Assembly: GCA_943361925.1 (NCBI GenBank)
Contig: CALRIT020000016.1
Span: forward strand, 49,095-113,094
From: CAISCU01 sp943361925
GTDB taxonomy: Bacteria > Bacteroidota > Bacteroidia > UKL13-3
Direction: 5' to 3'
DNA: 64,000 nucleotides
Shown: piece by piece, positions 9,681 to 18,484 of the stretch
Numbering within the stretch: the stretch's first letter is position 1
Layout of the letters: every line of letters starts with the position of its first letter
The notes under the pieces: model-generated
Told to the model about the DNA's origin: nothing
What the model saw: the letters and a program-made list of their open reading frames with translations, nothing else
Database searches by the model: none
Program-made: the position numbers and the translations under genes

Positions 9681-10508
9681 ATGTCAATTAGTGCAGCCGA
9701 TGTAAATAAACTACGCCAAATGACCGGCGCTGGTATGATGGATTGCAAAAAAGCTTTAACTGAAACCAATGGCGATTTCGATGGTGCAGTAGATTTTTTA
9801 CGTAAAAAAGGTGCTAAAATTTCTGCTAACCGTGCAGATCGTGATGCTAAAGAAGGTGCAATTATTGCTAAAACTTCAGCAGACAATAAATTAGGTGTGA
9901 TTATCCAATTGAGCTCTGAAACAGATTTCGTTGCTAAAAATGCAGATTTCGTTGCTTTCGCTCATAGCTTAGCTGATGTGGCTCTTGCTTCTCAGCCTGC
10001 AGATATCGATACTTTAAAAGCTCTTCCAATGGAAGGATTAACTGTTGGTGATAAAATCATCGAACAAGTTGGTAAAATTGGAGAGAAAATCGATGTTGTT
10101 AAATACGAATTAGTTAAAGGTGATAATATCGTTGCTTATATCCACGCTGGTAATCGCTTAAGTGTACTTGTTTCTTTAAACAATGCTCCTACTGAAGCTA
10201 ATATCGCTGCTGGTAAAGATGCTGCTATGCAAATTGCTGCTCTTAACCCAGTTGGTGTTGATAAAGCTGATGTTGATCCTACAATTATCGAAAGAGAAAT
10301 TGCTATTGGTATGGACCAGGCACGTGCTGAAGGAAAACCTGAAAACATGTTAGAAAAAATTGCTCAAGGTAAATTAGGTAAGTTCTACAAAGACAATACC
10401 TTATTAAACCAAGAGTTTGTAAAAGATGGTAGCAAAACTGTTGCTCAAATGTTAAATGAAGCTGAAAAAGGCTTAACAGTTACTGCTTTCAAGAGAGTTT
10501 CTCTATAA
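9681..10508 (+). CDS. tsf: Elongation factor Ts
   Basis: Guanine nucleotide exchange factor for EF-Tu. The 275 residues contain the N-terminal UBA-like domain (VNKLRQMTGAGMMDCKKAL), the conserved LRKKGAKISANRADRDAKEG region, the core motif LSSETDFVAKNADF, and HAGNRLSVLVSLN in the dimerisation half. Length and domain order are normal. It is followed at once by a strong terminator. Confidence 0.97.
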   Translation: MSISAADVNKLRQMTGAGMMDCKKALTETNGDFDGAVDFLRKKGAKISANRADRDAKEGAIIAKTSADNKLGVIIQLSSETDFVAKNADFVAFAHSLADVALASQPADIDTLKALPMEGLTVGDKIIEQVGKIGEKIDVVKYELVKGDNIVAYIHAGNRLSVLVSLNNAPTEANIAAGKDAAMQIAALNPVGVDKADVDPTIIEREIAIGMDQARAEGKPENMLEKIAQGKLGKFYKDNTLLNQEFVKDGSKTVAQMLNEAEKGLTVTAFKRVSL

Positions 10509-10517
10509 TCCTATTCT

Positions 10518-10553
10518 TAAAAAAATCCTCACCAATTGGTGAGGATTTTTTTT
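10518..10553 (+). terminator. Terminator after tsf
   Basis: Perfect inverted repeat ATCCTCACC-AATT-GGTGAGGAT (10525-10546) flanked by an A run and a T run, so it could work in both directions. Confidence 0.9.
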
Positions 10554-10629
10554 GCCCTCATTTTTTATTCAATTTATTTTCCTCAATTTTATTGAGCCTT
10601 AAAAAAACAAAATTCCTAATCTAAAAATA

Positions 10630-11337
10630 ATGAAATACAAAAGAGTCCTTCTTAAATTAAGCGGTGAAGCTTTAATGGGTAATTTACAATATGGCATCGA
10701 CCCTGCCATTCTTGACCAATACTCTAATGATGTAAAAAAAGTAGTAGATGCCGGTGTTGAAGTAGCTATTGTGATTGGTGGAGGAAATATTTTTAGAGGA
10801 GTACAGGGTGTTGCCGGCGGTTTAGTTGACCGTGCACAAGGTGATTATATGGGAATGCTTGCTACTGTTATTAATGCAATGGCATTACAAGGTGCTTTAG
10901 AAAAATTAGGTATCAAAACCCGTTTACTTTCTGCTATCCATATGGAACAAATTGCAGAACCTTTTATTCGCAGAAGAGCCGTTCGTCATCTTGAAAAAGG
11001 TCGTGTTGTAATTTTTGGTGCAGGTACAGGAAATCCTTATTTCACTACTGATACTGCTGCTTCTCTTCGTTCTGTTGAAATCGAAGCTGATTTAGTTCTA
11101 AAAGGTACTCGTGTTGATGGTATTTATACTGCCGATCCTGAAAAAGATCCTAATGCTACTCGTTTCGAAAATATTAGTTTCGAAGAAGTTTATGAAAGAG
11201 GTTTAAATGTAATGGACTTAACCGCCATTACCCTTTGCCAACAAAACAAAATGCCTATCGTTGTTTTTGATATGAACAAAGATGGTAATTTCTTAAAAGT
11301 TTGTATGGGCGAAAACGTTGGAACTACTGTTTCCTAA
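10630..11337 (+). CDS. pyrH: UMP kinase
   Basis: Hexameric bacterial UMP kinase of the amino acid kinase family, which converts UMP to UDP with ATP. The 235 residues are normal length. Visible motifs are LLKLSGEALMG (phosphate binding), VIGGGNIFRG, GDYMGMLATVINAMALQ and VLKGTRVDGIYTADP. The usual downstream partner frr (ribosome recycling factor) is not present: a terminator and the convergent xseB follow. Confidence 0.97.
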   Translation: MKYKRVLLKLSGEALMGNLQYGIDPAILDQYSNDVKKVVDAGVEVAIVIGGGNIFRGVQGVAGGLVDRAQGDYMGMLATVINAMALQGALEKLGIKTRLLSAIHMEQIAEPFIRRRAVRHLEKGRVVIFGAGTGNPYFTTDTAASLRSVEIEADLVLKGTRVDGIYTADPEKDPNATRFENISFEEVYERGLNVMDLTAITLCQQNKMPIVVFDMNKDGNFLKVCMGENVGTTVS

Positions 11338-11352
11338 ACAGATTCGTATAAA

Positions 11353-11385
11353 AGAAAAAAGGCAACTTAGGTTGCCTTTTTTTAT
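11353..11385 (+). terminator. Terminator after pyrH
   Basis: AAAAAAGGCAAC, a short loop TTA and GGTTGCCTTTTTT (about 11355-11383) form a strong intrinsic terminator. It also lies downstream of convergent xseB and has A/T runs on both sides. Confidence 0.9.
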
Positions 11386-11430
11386 GTCCAATCTCCAAAG
11401 AATATTGTTTTACGCTTATCAAACAATATT

Positions 11431-11655
11431 TTAAACCCTCAATTCATCTTCTGTTGATGATGAATCAAGCTCTTTCAAAATCCTATTTACGTCTTCTTCA
11501 GTTGTAGTTAATTTCAGTTTGCAAATTTTGATGAGTTGAGCGGCTCTTTTTACCTTTTCTGATAGTTCATCAACAGATATTTCACCCTGCTCTATTTCTG
11601 CAACTATTGTCTGCAATTCTTCAAAAGCTTTGGTATAATTTTCATTTTCACTCAT
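11431..11655 (-). CDS. xseB: Exodeoxyribonuclease VII small subunit
   Basis: Small subunit of exonuclease VII, which degrades single-stranded DNA with XseA. It is a short helical protein with the family motif YTKAFEELQTIVAEIEQGEISVDEL (shown in part: EELQTIVAEIEQGE) and a charged C-terminus. An ATG three codons upstream (11664) is also possible; the chosen ATG gives an 8-base overlap with the end of xseA, typical of translational coupling. Confidence 0.9.
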   Translation of the reverse strand: MSENENYTKAFEELQTIVAEIEQGEISVDELSEKVKRAAQLIKICKLKLTTTEEDVNRILKELDSSSTEDELRV

Positions 11656-13120
11656 TGGATTCATTTTTATTTGTTGAGTTTACAATACTAATGATATTGC
11701 CTTCAAAAACCCTTGTGTTAATTGTATCTCCGCTTTTTAGCTGGTCTAAACTTTTGATAGATTTCCCATTCAGCAATGTAATACTATAACCACGTTTTAA
11801 AACATTCGAAGGACTCATATTCGATATGTTTTTTTCAATATTACTTAACTCTAATAAACCTGTTTTAAACTTCAAAACACTTTGCAATTGTAAATTCCCT
11901 TTTAGCTGAGAAACACGAAATTTAAACTGGTTTAGCTGAGAAGTACTGTCTTTGCGAATACCAATAGCAATATTCTTTAAGTCCTCTTTTGCCTTTAATG
12001 AAAAAGCACTCGTAGCTTTAGCAATGTTATTTCGGCTTGTTTTTAAAAACTCATTTTCATTTTTAAAAATAAACTGCGCATGTTGTTGCAATGACCTCGA
12101 AAGTCCTCTGATTTCATTGTTATTTGTAATCAAAATATTTTCAGTTACAGAACGAAACAACTTGAGTTCCGACTGAAACTTCACTTGCTCTTCGATTAAA
12201 AGTCGTTTAGATTTATCAATGATTTTCTTCTCGGCATCTTGCACCGGAACAGAAAAATTGTGAAACTTTTGAAGCAGGTATTCAGCTAATTTTGTAGGAG
12301 TAATTGCATTCGAAAACGAAATCATTTCAGAAACGGTTTCGTTTGTTGCATGCCCAATTCCTGTAATAACCGGAATTGGAAACAAGGCAATTTCTTTTGC
12401 CAAAAAATAATTATTGTAACAAGAAAGTCCAACATCTCCTCCTCCCCCGCGAATTATAGCTACCACATCAAAATGTTCTTTAACTCTTTTGATTCTTTTT
12501 AGCTGAGCCAATATACTTGGAACAGCCTTATCTCCCTGAAGTAAAGATGGAAACAAGAGGTGAAAAAACTTGTAGTTCCAGGAATTTGATTCAATTACTT
12601 TTAGAAAATCAACATAACCTTTACTGGTTTCTACTGAAATAATTGCAATTCGTTGTGGCAATAATGGAAGGCTGAGCATTTTATTCTTATTAAAAATGCC
12701 TTCAGCTTTTAGTTTGTTGATTGCTTCAATTTTCTCTCGTTCCAGATCTCCTAGGGTGAAACTTGGGTCAATATCTAAAATCCAAAGTGAAAGTCCATGT
12801 GAAGTATCAAAAGTAATTTTCGCTAAAAAGAGAATTTTAATTCCATCTTTTAATGGCTCTTTTAATAAGCGTTGGAAATTATTATTGACTCTTAAATAAT
12901 CATCTTTCCATAAGTATGATTTAATCTGAGTAATTATTTTTCCATCTTTCTTTTCAACCAATTCGGGGTAGCAATGACCAGATTGTTTGTAAAAGTTAAG
13001 CTTGTTCATTTCAGCTTTAACCCAAAACGAACTTTTATATCTTTCTTCTAAAGTCTTCTCGATGCTTTTTGTTACCTCAAGCAAAGAGAAGACTTGTTTA
13101 TCATTTACATTTTCGGGCAT
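11648..13120 (-). CDS. xseA: Exodeoxyribonuclease VII large subunit
   Basis: Catalytic subunit of exonuclease VII, 490 residues. It has an N-terminal OB-fold (about 1-105, FWVKAEMNKLNFYKQSGHCYPELV), then the catalytic domain with LPQRIAIISVETSKGYVDF, AIIRGGGGDVGLSCYNNY and PVITGIGHATNETVSE. A long coiled-coil region (about 300-430) precedes a short C-terminal LKRGYSITLLNGKSI strand pair. It overlaps xseB and forms a two-gene operon. Confidence 0.95.
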   Translation of the reverse strand: MPENVNDKQVFSLLEVTKSIEKTLEERYKSSFWVKAEMNKLNFYKQSGHCYPELVEKKDGKIITQIKSYLWKDDYLRVNNNFQRLLKEPLKDGIKILFLAKITFDTSHGLSLWILDIDPSFTLGDLEREKIEAINKLKAEGIFNKNKMLSLPLLPQRIAIISVETSKGYVDFLKVIESNSWNYKFFHLLFPSLLQGDKAVPSILAQLKRIKRVKEHFDVVAIIRGGGGDVGLSCYNNYFLAKEIALFPIPVITGIGHATNETVSEMISFSNAITPTKLAEYLLQKFHNFSVPVQDAEKKIIDKSKRLLIEEQVKFQSELKLFRSVTENILITNNNEIRGLSRSLQQHAQFIFKNENEFLKTSRNNIAKATSAFSLKAKEDLKNIAIGIRKDSTSQLNQFKFRVSQLKGNLQLQSVLKFKTGLLELSNIEKNISNMSPSNVLKRGYSITLLNGKSIKSLDQLKSGDTINTRVFEGNIISIVNSTNKNESNE

Positions 13121-13178
13121 TTTACATTAGGCTAATTCTAACAAAGAATTTCGGTAAATCTTTTTGATTTACAAAATT

Positions 13179-14639
13179 CTATTGTCCTTGAGCCAATGAA
13201 TATCCTGCTTTTTCGCCAAATTTTCTCAGAATTTCAGCAGTAGAAACCATTAAATCTGCAGATACTCTTGAAGACAAAGCAAACATTTCTTCAAGATTAG
13301 TTTGTGTAGGAACTTCAATTCTAGCTCTGTATTGGTCAACACATTCTGTAAATACACTTCCTGTTGGCCAAACCTGAGTTCCTCTATTAGAAATCATGAT
13401 TAACTTCTGTTCACCTACTAAGTGTTTTTGAATCATTGGAGCCAATTCTGCAGCAGTTAAAGTTGATTCTACAAACAAATCAACCCCAACAACTTTAGAT
13501 TCTTCCTTCACCTGATTTCCTAACATCATTTTTTGCTCACTTGGAGGAACCGGTTTATGAAATCCTGCTGATGTAGCTTTTGTATCTCTTGCTGCATTTT
13601 CTTTAGGTGATTTTCCTAAATTAGAAATAATCGCCTTTGCAAAATCTGTTGTGCTTAATGATGGAGTGCTTCTATCGCCAAAATCACCTGTATGAACACC
13701 ATTTTCTAAAGTGTATAACAATGAGTTTTCAATCAGATTTGCATGTTCCATGAAACCTAAGTAACGTAACATCATAAATCCGCTTAATAATAAAGCAGTT
13801 GGATTAGCAATGTTCTTTCCTGTAATATCCGGTGCTGTTCCGTGAACTGCTTCGAAAATCGAAATATGCTCACCTACATTTGCTGATGGCGCAAAACCCA
13901 ATCCACCAACTAAACCTGCACATAAATCACTCATGATATCGCCTTGTAAATTGGTTAATACCACGATTTCGAATTGTTGTGGTTTCGCTACCAGTTTCAT
14001 AGCCAAGTCATCAACAATCATATCGTTTGCTTCAATTTCAGGATATTCTTTTGCTACTTCATAAAAAGTTTCTAAAAACAATCCATCAGTCAATTTCATG
14101 ATGTTTGCTTTGTGAGCACAAGTTACTTTATGGAAACCTTCACGTTTTGCCATTTCAAAAGCAAATCTGTGAACCTGAGTACTACCCGGACGAGTAATAA
14201 AACGACGGCACAATGCCACATCTTGAGTAAGCATATGTTCTATTCCACCATAAGTTCCTTCAATATTCTCACGAACAATCGTGATATCAATCGGAATTCC
14301 TGCTTTAGAAAAAACTGTGTCAACACCGTTAAGTGATTTAAAATGTCTTCTGTTAGCAAATGTGCTCCATGTCTTACGTGCAGTTACATTGATACTTTTT
14401 ACTCCTTTTCCTTTTGGAGTTTCCATTGGACCTTTAAACAAAATTCCATTGCTTTCAACACTGGCTTTAGCCTCATCTGTCATTCCGGTACTAAAACCGG
14501 CTTCATAAAATTTCTTTCCCATATCGATATACTCGTAGGAAAGTGGAACTTGTGCAGCATCAAAAATACTGATAACTGCATCCATAATCTCGGGACCAAT
14601 TCCGTCCCCTTTTGCAACTGAAATTTTAATTGGATTCAT
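13179..14639 (-). CDS. icd: Isocitrate dehydrogenase (NADP-type, with C-terminal extension)
   Basis: TCA-cycle enzyme that oxidises isocitrate to 2-oxoglutarate. The open frame extends to 14705, but family alignment points to the Met of MNPIKISVAKGDGIGPEI (14639) or the Met two codons earlier (14645), giving about 486 residues. Substrate and cofactor motifs include ARKTWSTFANRRHF, TIVRENIEGTYGG, HKANIMKLTDGLF, NLQGDIMSDLCAGLVGG and EAVHGTAPDITGKN. The extra 150 or so C-terminal residues after the core resemble those of the roughly 500-residue Thermus-type isocitrate dehydrogenases. NADP preference is a family inference. It has its own promoter and is divergent from the aminotransferase gene. 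Confidence 0.93.
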   Translation of the reverse strand: MNPIKISVAKGDGIGPEIMDAVISIFDAAQVPLSYEYIDMGKKFYEAGFSTGMTDEAKASVESNGILFKGPMETPKGKGVKSINVTARKTWSTFANRRHFKSLNGVDTVFSKAGIPIDITIVRENIEGTYGGIEHMLTQDVALCRRFITRPGSTQVHRFAFEMAKREGFHKVTCAHKANIMKLTDGLFLETFYEVAKEYPEIEANDMIVDDLAMKLVAKPQQFEIVVLTNLQGDIMSDLCAGLVGGLGFAPSANVGEHISIFEAVHGTAPDITGKNIANPTALLLSGFMMLRYLGFMEHANLIENSLLYTLENGVHTGDFGDRSTPSLSTTDFAKAIISNLGKSPKENAARDTKATSAGFHKPVPPSEQKMMLGNQVKEESKVVGVDLFVESTLTAAELAPMIQKHLVGEQKLIMISNRGTQVWPTGSVFTECVDQYRARIEVPTQTNLEEMFALSSRVSADLMVSTAEILRKFGEKAGYSLAQGQ

Positions 14640-14702
14640 TGACATTTGGTTGTGTTTCTGGTAAACATTTGAAAAGATGAAAAGTTTCATTTTTTCGAGC
14701 CG

Positions 14703-14733
14703 CAAAAATAATCAACATTAGCTCGGCTACCAA
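14703..14733 (-). promoter_or_regulatory. Promoter for icd
   Basis: Reading the minus strand: TTG (14733-14731), a spacer of exactly 20 bases, then TATTTTTG (14710-14703). It uses the same -7 box and the same spacing as the rplM promoter. The predicted start near 14699 leaves a leader of about 55-60 bases. Confidence 0.7.
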
Positions 14734-14771
14734 GTAATGTATACCAAATTAATAAAACGTATTTTCGAAAC

Positions 14772-15965
14772 ATGAATCAAAAGCAAATTTTCCTGGCTCA
14801 TCAGGCTCAAACCACCCATTTTCCTTTGATGATGGAAATGGCAAAGGCAGAAGGAAATTATATTTATGATACCGATGGCAAAAAGTACCTCGATTTAATT
14901 TCCGGTATTTCGGTAAGTCACCTTGGACATGGCAATACTGCTGTTAAAGAGGCCATTAAAAACCAGGTGGATGATTATATGCACCTGATGGTTTATGGTG
15001 AATTTATACAAAGTCCACAAATTAAACTGAGTCAGAAATTAAGCTCATTACTTCCACAAAATCTTAATTGTATTTATTTGGTAAATTCTGGTGCCGAAGC
15101 AACAGATGGCGCTTTAAAACTGGTTAAACGCATCACAAAAAGAAGTAAAATCATCGCCAACAAAAATGCTTACCATGGAAGTACGCATGCAGCTTTGAGT
15201 TTAAACAGCGAAGAATATTATAAACAAGCATTTCGTCCTTTACTACCCGATATCGAATTTATTGAATTCAATAACATCAACGAAATTGAGAAAATAGATC
15301 ATCAAACAGCTTGTGTTATCACTGAAGTGATTCAAGGAGAAGCAGGATATTTACCTGCCAATCTTGATTTCTTAAAAGCACTTCGTAAGAAATGCGATGA
15401 AACCTGTACACTTTTAATTTTCGATGAAATACAAAGTGGAATGGGCAAAACAGGAACTATGTTTGCTTTTGAACAGTATGGTATAGTTCCGGATATTTTA
15501 CTTTTGGGTAAAGCATTGGGAGCAGGAATGCCCATTGGAGCTTTCATATCATCAAAAGCCATGATGAATACTTTGGCTGATGAACCCATTTTAGGTCATA
15601 TTACAACCTTTGGCGGACATCCAGTAATTGCAGCAGCAGCATTGGCTGGAATTAATGAATTGGAAAGAATGAACCTTGTGAGTTCAATTCCTGAAAAAGA
15701 AAATTTATTCCGTAGAAACCTCATTCATCCTGCCATTGAAAAAATATCAGGTAAAGGATTAATGCTGGCTGTTCAATTAGATAGTTTTGAAAACAACCTG
15801 AAAGTCATTCAATATTGTATGGAAGCCGGTTTAATCACAGACTGGTTTTTGTTTGCCAATAACAAAATCAGGATTGCGCCTCCATTAACTATCACAAATG
15901 AAGAAATTTTGCATGCATGTTCTATCATTGTAGAAAGCATTAACAAAGTTTACGGAGAAAGATAA
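14772..15965 (+). CDS. Class III aminotransferase, PLP-dependent
   Basis: Fold type I, class III aminotransferase of the acetylornithine/ornithine/4-aminobutyrate group, 397 residues. Visible features are VNSGAEATDGALKL (PLP phosphate binding), AYHGSTHAALS, IFDEIQSGMGKTG (Asp218) and the Schiff-base Lys247 in LLLGKALGAGMPIGA. The TTFGGHPVIAAAAL block is typical of the class. The true substrate cannot be decided: no arginine- or lysine-pathway genes lie beside it. It is followed by a membrane protein gene after 2 bases. Confidence 0.88.
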   Translation: MNQKQIFLAHQAQTTHFPLMMEMAKAEGNYIYDTDGKKYLDLISGISVSHLGHGNTAVKEAIKNQVDDYMHLMVYGEFIQSPQIKLSQKLSSLLPQNLNCIYLVNSGAEATDGALKLVKRITKRSKIIANKNAYHGSTHAALSLNSEEYYKQAFRPLLPDIEFIEFNNINEIEKIDHQTACVITEVIQGEAGYLPANLDFLKALRKKCDETCTLLIFDEIQSGMGKTGTMFAFEQYGIVPDILLLGKALGAGMPIGAFISSKAMMNTLADEPILGHITTFGGHPVIAAAALAGINELERMNLVSSIPEKENLFRRNLIHPAIEKISGKGLMLAVQLDSFENNLKVIQYCMEAGLITDWFLFANNKIRIAPPLTITNEEILHACSIIVESINKVYGER

Positions 15966-15967
15966 GC

Positions 15968-16582
15968 ATGTTTTTTACTCATATTTTTGATATCATATTT
16001 AAGCTAATTAGCATCATCATTAGCATATTCGGTATTATGGTTCTCATTGAATATTATAATGATGCACTTGCTGCTTTTATCATCTCATTTGTATTTTCAA
16101 TACTCCTTTATGTTATCATATTTAGAACTATTGCAAGTTTGTTGTACGCAAGATTCTATTTAAAAATGGAGCTCAATTATTTTCAGGCCAAAGAATTAAA
16201 CAAAGCTCTTTCTCCAATATTTACATTAGGAAATAAATGGCTTCCTTTAACAGAAATCAAAGAAATTGAAGCAGATTATAAATACGAAACTGCCCTAAAA
16301 ATCATTGAAAATTGGAAACAGGAACAGAAAACAGAGAAACAAAAAATCAAACAAAACTTTAAAGAAGCAAGTTTAAAAACTAAGGTCCTGACAGTTATTA
16401 TGTATGCGATAGTTTTATATGTTTTCGTAGCTGTTTTTATGCACTGGTATCCGATGAATTTACTGAATGATTTTTATATGGATTTATTCAATACCAACGA
16501 ATATTATCCCATGCTAAATGGCATGATTACAGCATTACCAATCATTTTGATTTTTAAAATGATTGATAAAAATATCAGTTAG
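15968..16582 (+). CDS. Membrane protein of unknown function (204 aa)
   Basis: I do not recognise a family. Four hydrophobic segments are visible (about 8-30, 34-58, 138-160, 182-198), with a charged, coiled-coil-like stretch of Lys/Glu (about 95-130) between the second and third. It begins 2 bases after the aminotransferase stop and ends one base before the transporter start, so the three genes are probably one operon. Confidence 0.75.
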   Translation: MFFTHIFDIIFKLISIIISIFGIMVLIEYYNDALAAFIISFVFSILLYVIIFRTIASLLYARFYLKMELNYFQAKELNKALSPIFTLGNKWLPLTEIKEIEADYKYETALKIIENWKQEQKTEKQKIKQNFKEASLKTKVLTVIMYAIVLYVFVAVFMHWYPMNLLNDFYMDLFNTNEYYPMLNGMITALPIILIFKMIDKNIS

Positions 16583-17377
16583 ATGTTAGAACAATTCTAC
16601 TTTACTGAGTACACATTTATCAGTTTATTAATTCTTGCTGTATTGGCCTTTGTTGCAGGATTTATTGATGCTGTAGTTGGTGGTGGTGGTTTGATTCAAT
16701 TACCTGCTTTACTCATTCAGTTTCCACAAACTAATTTACCTACGCTTTTCGGGACGAATAAAATCGCGGCTTTATCCGGAACAATCATTGCAGCAGTTCA
16801 ATATGCAAAAAAGGTAAAATTCAATTTAGCTCTATTGCTGATTATTTCACTTTTTGCCTATCTGGCATCGGGTGCAGGAGCAAAAATTGTAAGTTTGTTG
16901 GATGTACAAATGCTGAAACCTATCATACTTGGTATACTGATAGCAATTGCCATTTATACCATTTTTAAGAAAGATTTTGGTGCTATTCAACTGAAACAAA
17001 TCAGCCTAAAAAAACAAATGATTTATGGCTCTTTAATTGGAATAGTTGTAGGATTTTATGATGGATTCTTTGGTCCTGGAACAGGCAGTTTTTTGGTATT
17101 AGGATTTGTATTGTTTTTGGGGATGGATTTTATGCATGCATCAGCTTATGCAAAAATTGTAAATTGTATCACCAATTTATCTGCTTTGGTTGTTTTTATT
17201 AATCAATGCAATTACCTCTTAAACATCGCAGTTTTAATGGGCGTTTCAAATATCATGGGAAGTTATTTAGGTAGTCACATGGCCATCAAAAAAGGAAATG
17301 CATTCATTAGAAACATTTTTATTTTTATTGTTATGCTGATGATCATTCGGTATGGATATGATGTTTTTATAAAATAA
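16583..17377 (+). CDS. TSUP family transporter (TauE/SafE-like)
   Basis: Integral membrane carrier of the sulfite exporter TauE/SafE family, 264 residues with about eight hydrophobic helices. The two inverted-repeat halves each show the family glycine motif: FIDAVVGGGGLIQLPALL near residue 30 and YDGFFGPGTGSFLVLGF near residue 155. Family members export or import sulfur-containing or organic anions, and the substrate here is unknown. It starts on the base after the stop of the preceding membrane protein. Confidence 0.9.
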   Translation: MLEQFYFTEYTFISLLILAVLAFVAGFIDAVVGGGGLIQLPALLIQFPQTNLPTLFGTNKIAALSGTIIAAVQYAKKVKFNLALLLIISLFAYLASGAGAKIVSLLDVQMLKPIILGILIAIAIYTIFKKDFGAIQLKQISLKKQMIYGSLIGIVVGFYDGFFGPGTGSFLVLGFVLFLGMDFMHASAYAKIVNCITNLSALVVFINQCNYLLNIAVLMGVSNIMGSYLGSHMAIKKGNAFIRNIFIFIVMLMIIRYGYDVFIK

Positions 17378-17415
17378 TAAAATTGATATATTGAGGTTCA
17401 AAATCAAATCTTATC

Positions 17416-17793
17416 ATGAATACAATTGGCTATTTTGAAATACAATCTTCACAACCTGAAAGAGAGATTTCATTTTATGAAAAGCTATTTGGTTGGAGGT
17501 TTATTAGAGAACAATTTGTTCCTATTGAATACTACAGAATTGAAACGAATTCCATCAATGGTGGCTTATTAAAAAGACCTGCTGAAAGTCCGGCTAAGGA
17601 ATTTAACACCAATGCATTTGTTTGTTCAATAGAAGTAAACAATATCGATGAAAGTTTAGCTCTGGCTATTTCATTGGGAGCACAAATCAGTATTCCTAAA
17701 TTTGCCATTCCGGGTAGATGTTGGCAAGTCTATTTTACCGATTTAGACAATAATACTGTTGGTTTATTTCAACCCGATTCAAATGCCGTTTAA
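17416..17793 (+). CDS. VOC/glyoxalase-like domain protein
   Basis: Single vicinal oxygen chelate domain, 125 residues, with the two paired beta-alpha-beta-beta-beta units (IGYFEIQSSQPEREISFYEKLFGW and, in the second half, CWQVYFTDLDNNTVGLFQPD). The family includes lyases, dioxygenases and resistance proteins. The metal ligands are not clear enough to assign a reaction. Confidence 0.85.
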   Translation: MNTIGYFEIQSSQPEREISFYEKLFGWRFIREQFVPIEYYRIETNSINGGLLKRPAESPAKEFNTNAFVCSIEVNNIDESLALAISLGAQISIPKFAIPGRCWQVYFTDLDNNTVGLFQPDSNAV

Positions 17794-17862
17794 GGATTAA
17801 AAAAAGGATAATTTGTCATTGACTAAACTAAGTAATAATTTGCCCTTCAAAACCAAAAACCT

Positions 17863-18321
17863 ATGGCTTTACCAAATTTCTTTTCTAAAGAAGTGAATGA
17901 ACAAATCATTCAAAGAATCAACTCATTAACTCCTGAAACCCAAGCCAAGTGGGGAACAATGAATGTTGCTCAAATGCTGGCACATTGCAACGTTACTTAT
18001 GAAATGGCTTATGAAAATAAACATGCGAAACCTAATTTTCTGATGAAGATTATTTTAAAAGCATTCGTAAAAAACGTGGTGGTGAGTGAAAAAGAATATG
18101 TTCACAACAGCAGAACAGCCCCGGCATTTTTAATTTCTGATGCAAGAGTTTTTGAAGCAGAAAAAAGCAGATTAATCGCCTACTTAAATAAAACTGTAGA
18201 ACTTGGCGCCGACTATTTTGATGGTAAAGAATCACATTCATTCGGAGCATTAAACAAAACAGAATGGAATAATATGTTCTACAAACACATCGACCATCAC
18301 CTCAAACAATTCGGAGTTTAA
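17863..18321 (+). CDS. DUF1569 / DinB-like protein
   Basis: The 152-residue protein matches the DUF1569 group of the DinB-like four-helix fold. It has WGTMNVAQMLAHCNVTYEMA near residue 30, LKAFVKNVVVSEK in the middle and the histidine-rich C-terminal FYKHIDHHLKQFGV. Members have a possible metal site formed by the histidines, but no activity is established. It is monocistronic and followed by a terminator. Confidence 0.8.
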   Translation: MALPNFFSKEVNEQIIQRINSLTPETQAKWGTMNVAQMLAHCNVTYEMAYENKHAKPNFLMKIILKAFVKNVVVSEKEYVHNSRTAPAFLISDARVFEAEKSRLIAYLNKTVELGADYFDGKESHSFGALNKTEWNNMFYKHIDHHLKQFGV

Positions 18322-18337
18322 TTCAATTATCTAATAA

Positions 18338-18376
18338 CAAAAGGGGAATTCTCGTGATGAGAATTCCCTTTTCTAT
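18338..18376. terminator. Terminator between DUF1569 gene and convergent peroxidase gene
   Basis: AAAAGGGGAATTCTC, a five-base loop and GAGAATTCCCTTTT form a strong stem with A and T runs on either side, so it could serve both strands. Confidence 0.85.
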
Positions 18377-18448
18377 TTATTCATTTTCAATTATCGCAGA
18401 CCTATTTAAAATTTTCTTTAGTTCACCAATTTTACTGCCATCTCAAAT

Positions 18449-18482
18449 CTGCCAGATGCCAGCAGCAAGAAGCCAGAAGCCT
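18449..18482 (-). repeat. Heptad repeat copy next to a stop codon
   Basis: On the minus strand the sequence reads as consecutive 7-mers: GCTTCTG, GCTTCTT, GCTGCTG, GCATCTG. It belongs to the same family as the repeats at 62-63.8 kb. It ends 2 bases before the stop codon of the peroxidase gene. Confidence 0.75.
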
Positions 18483-18484
18483 TC

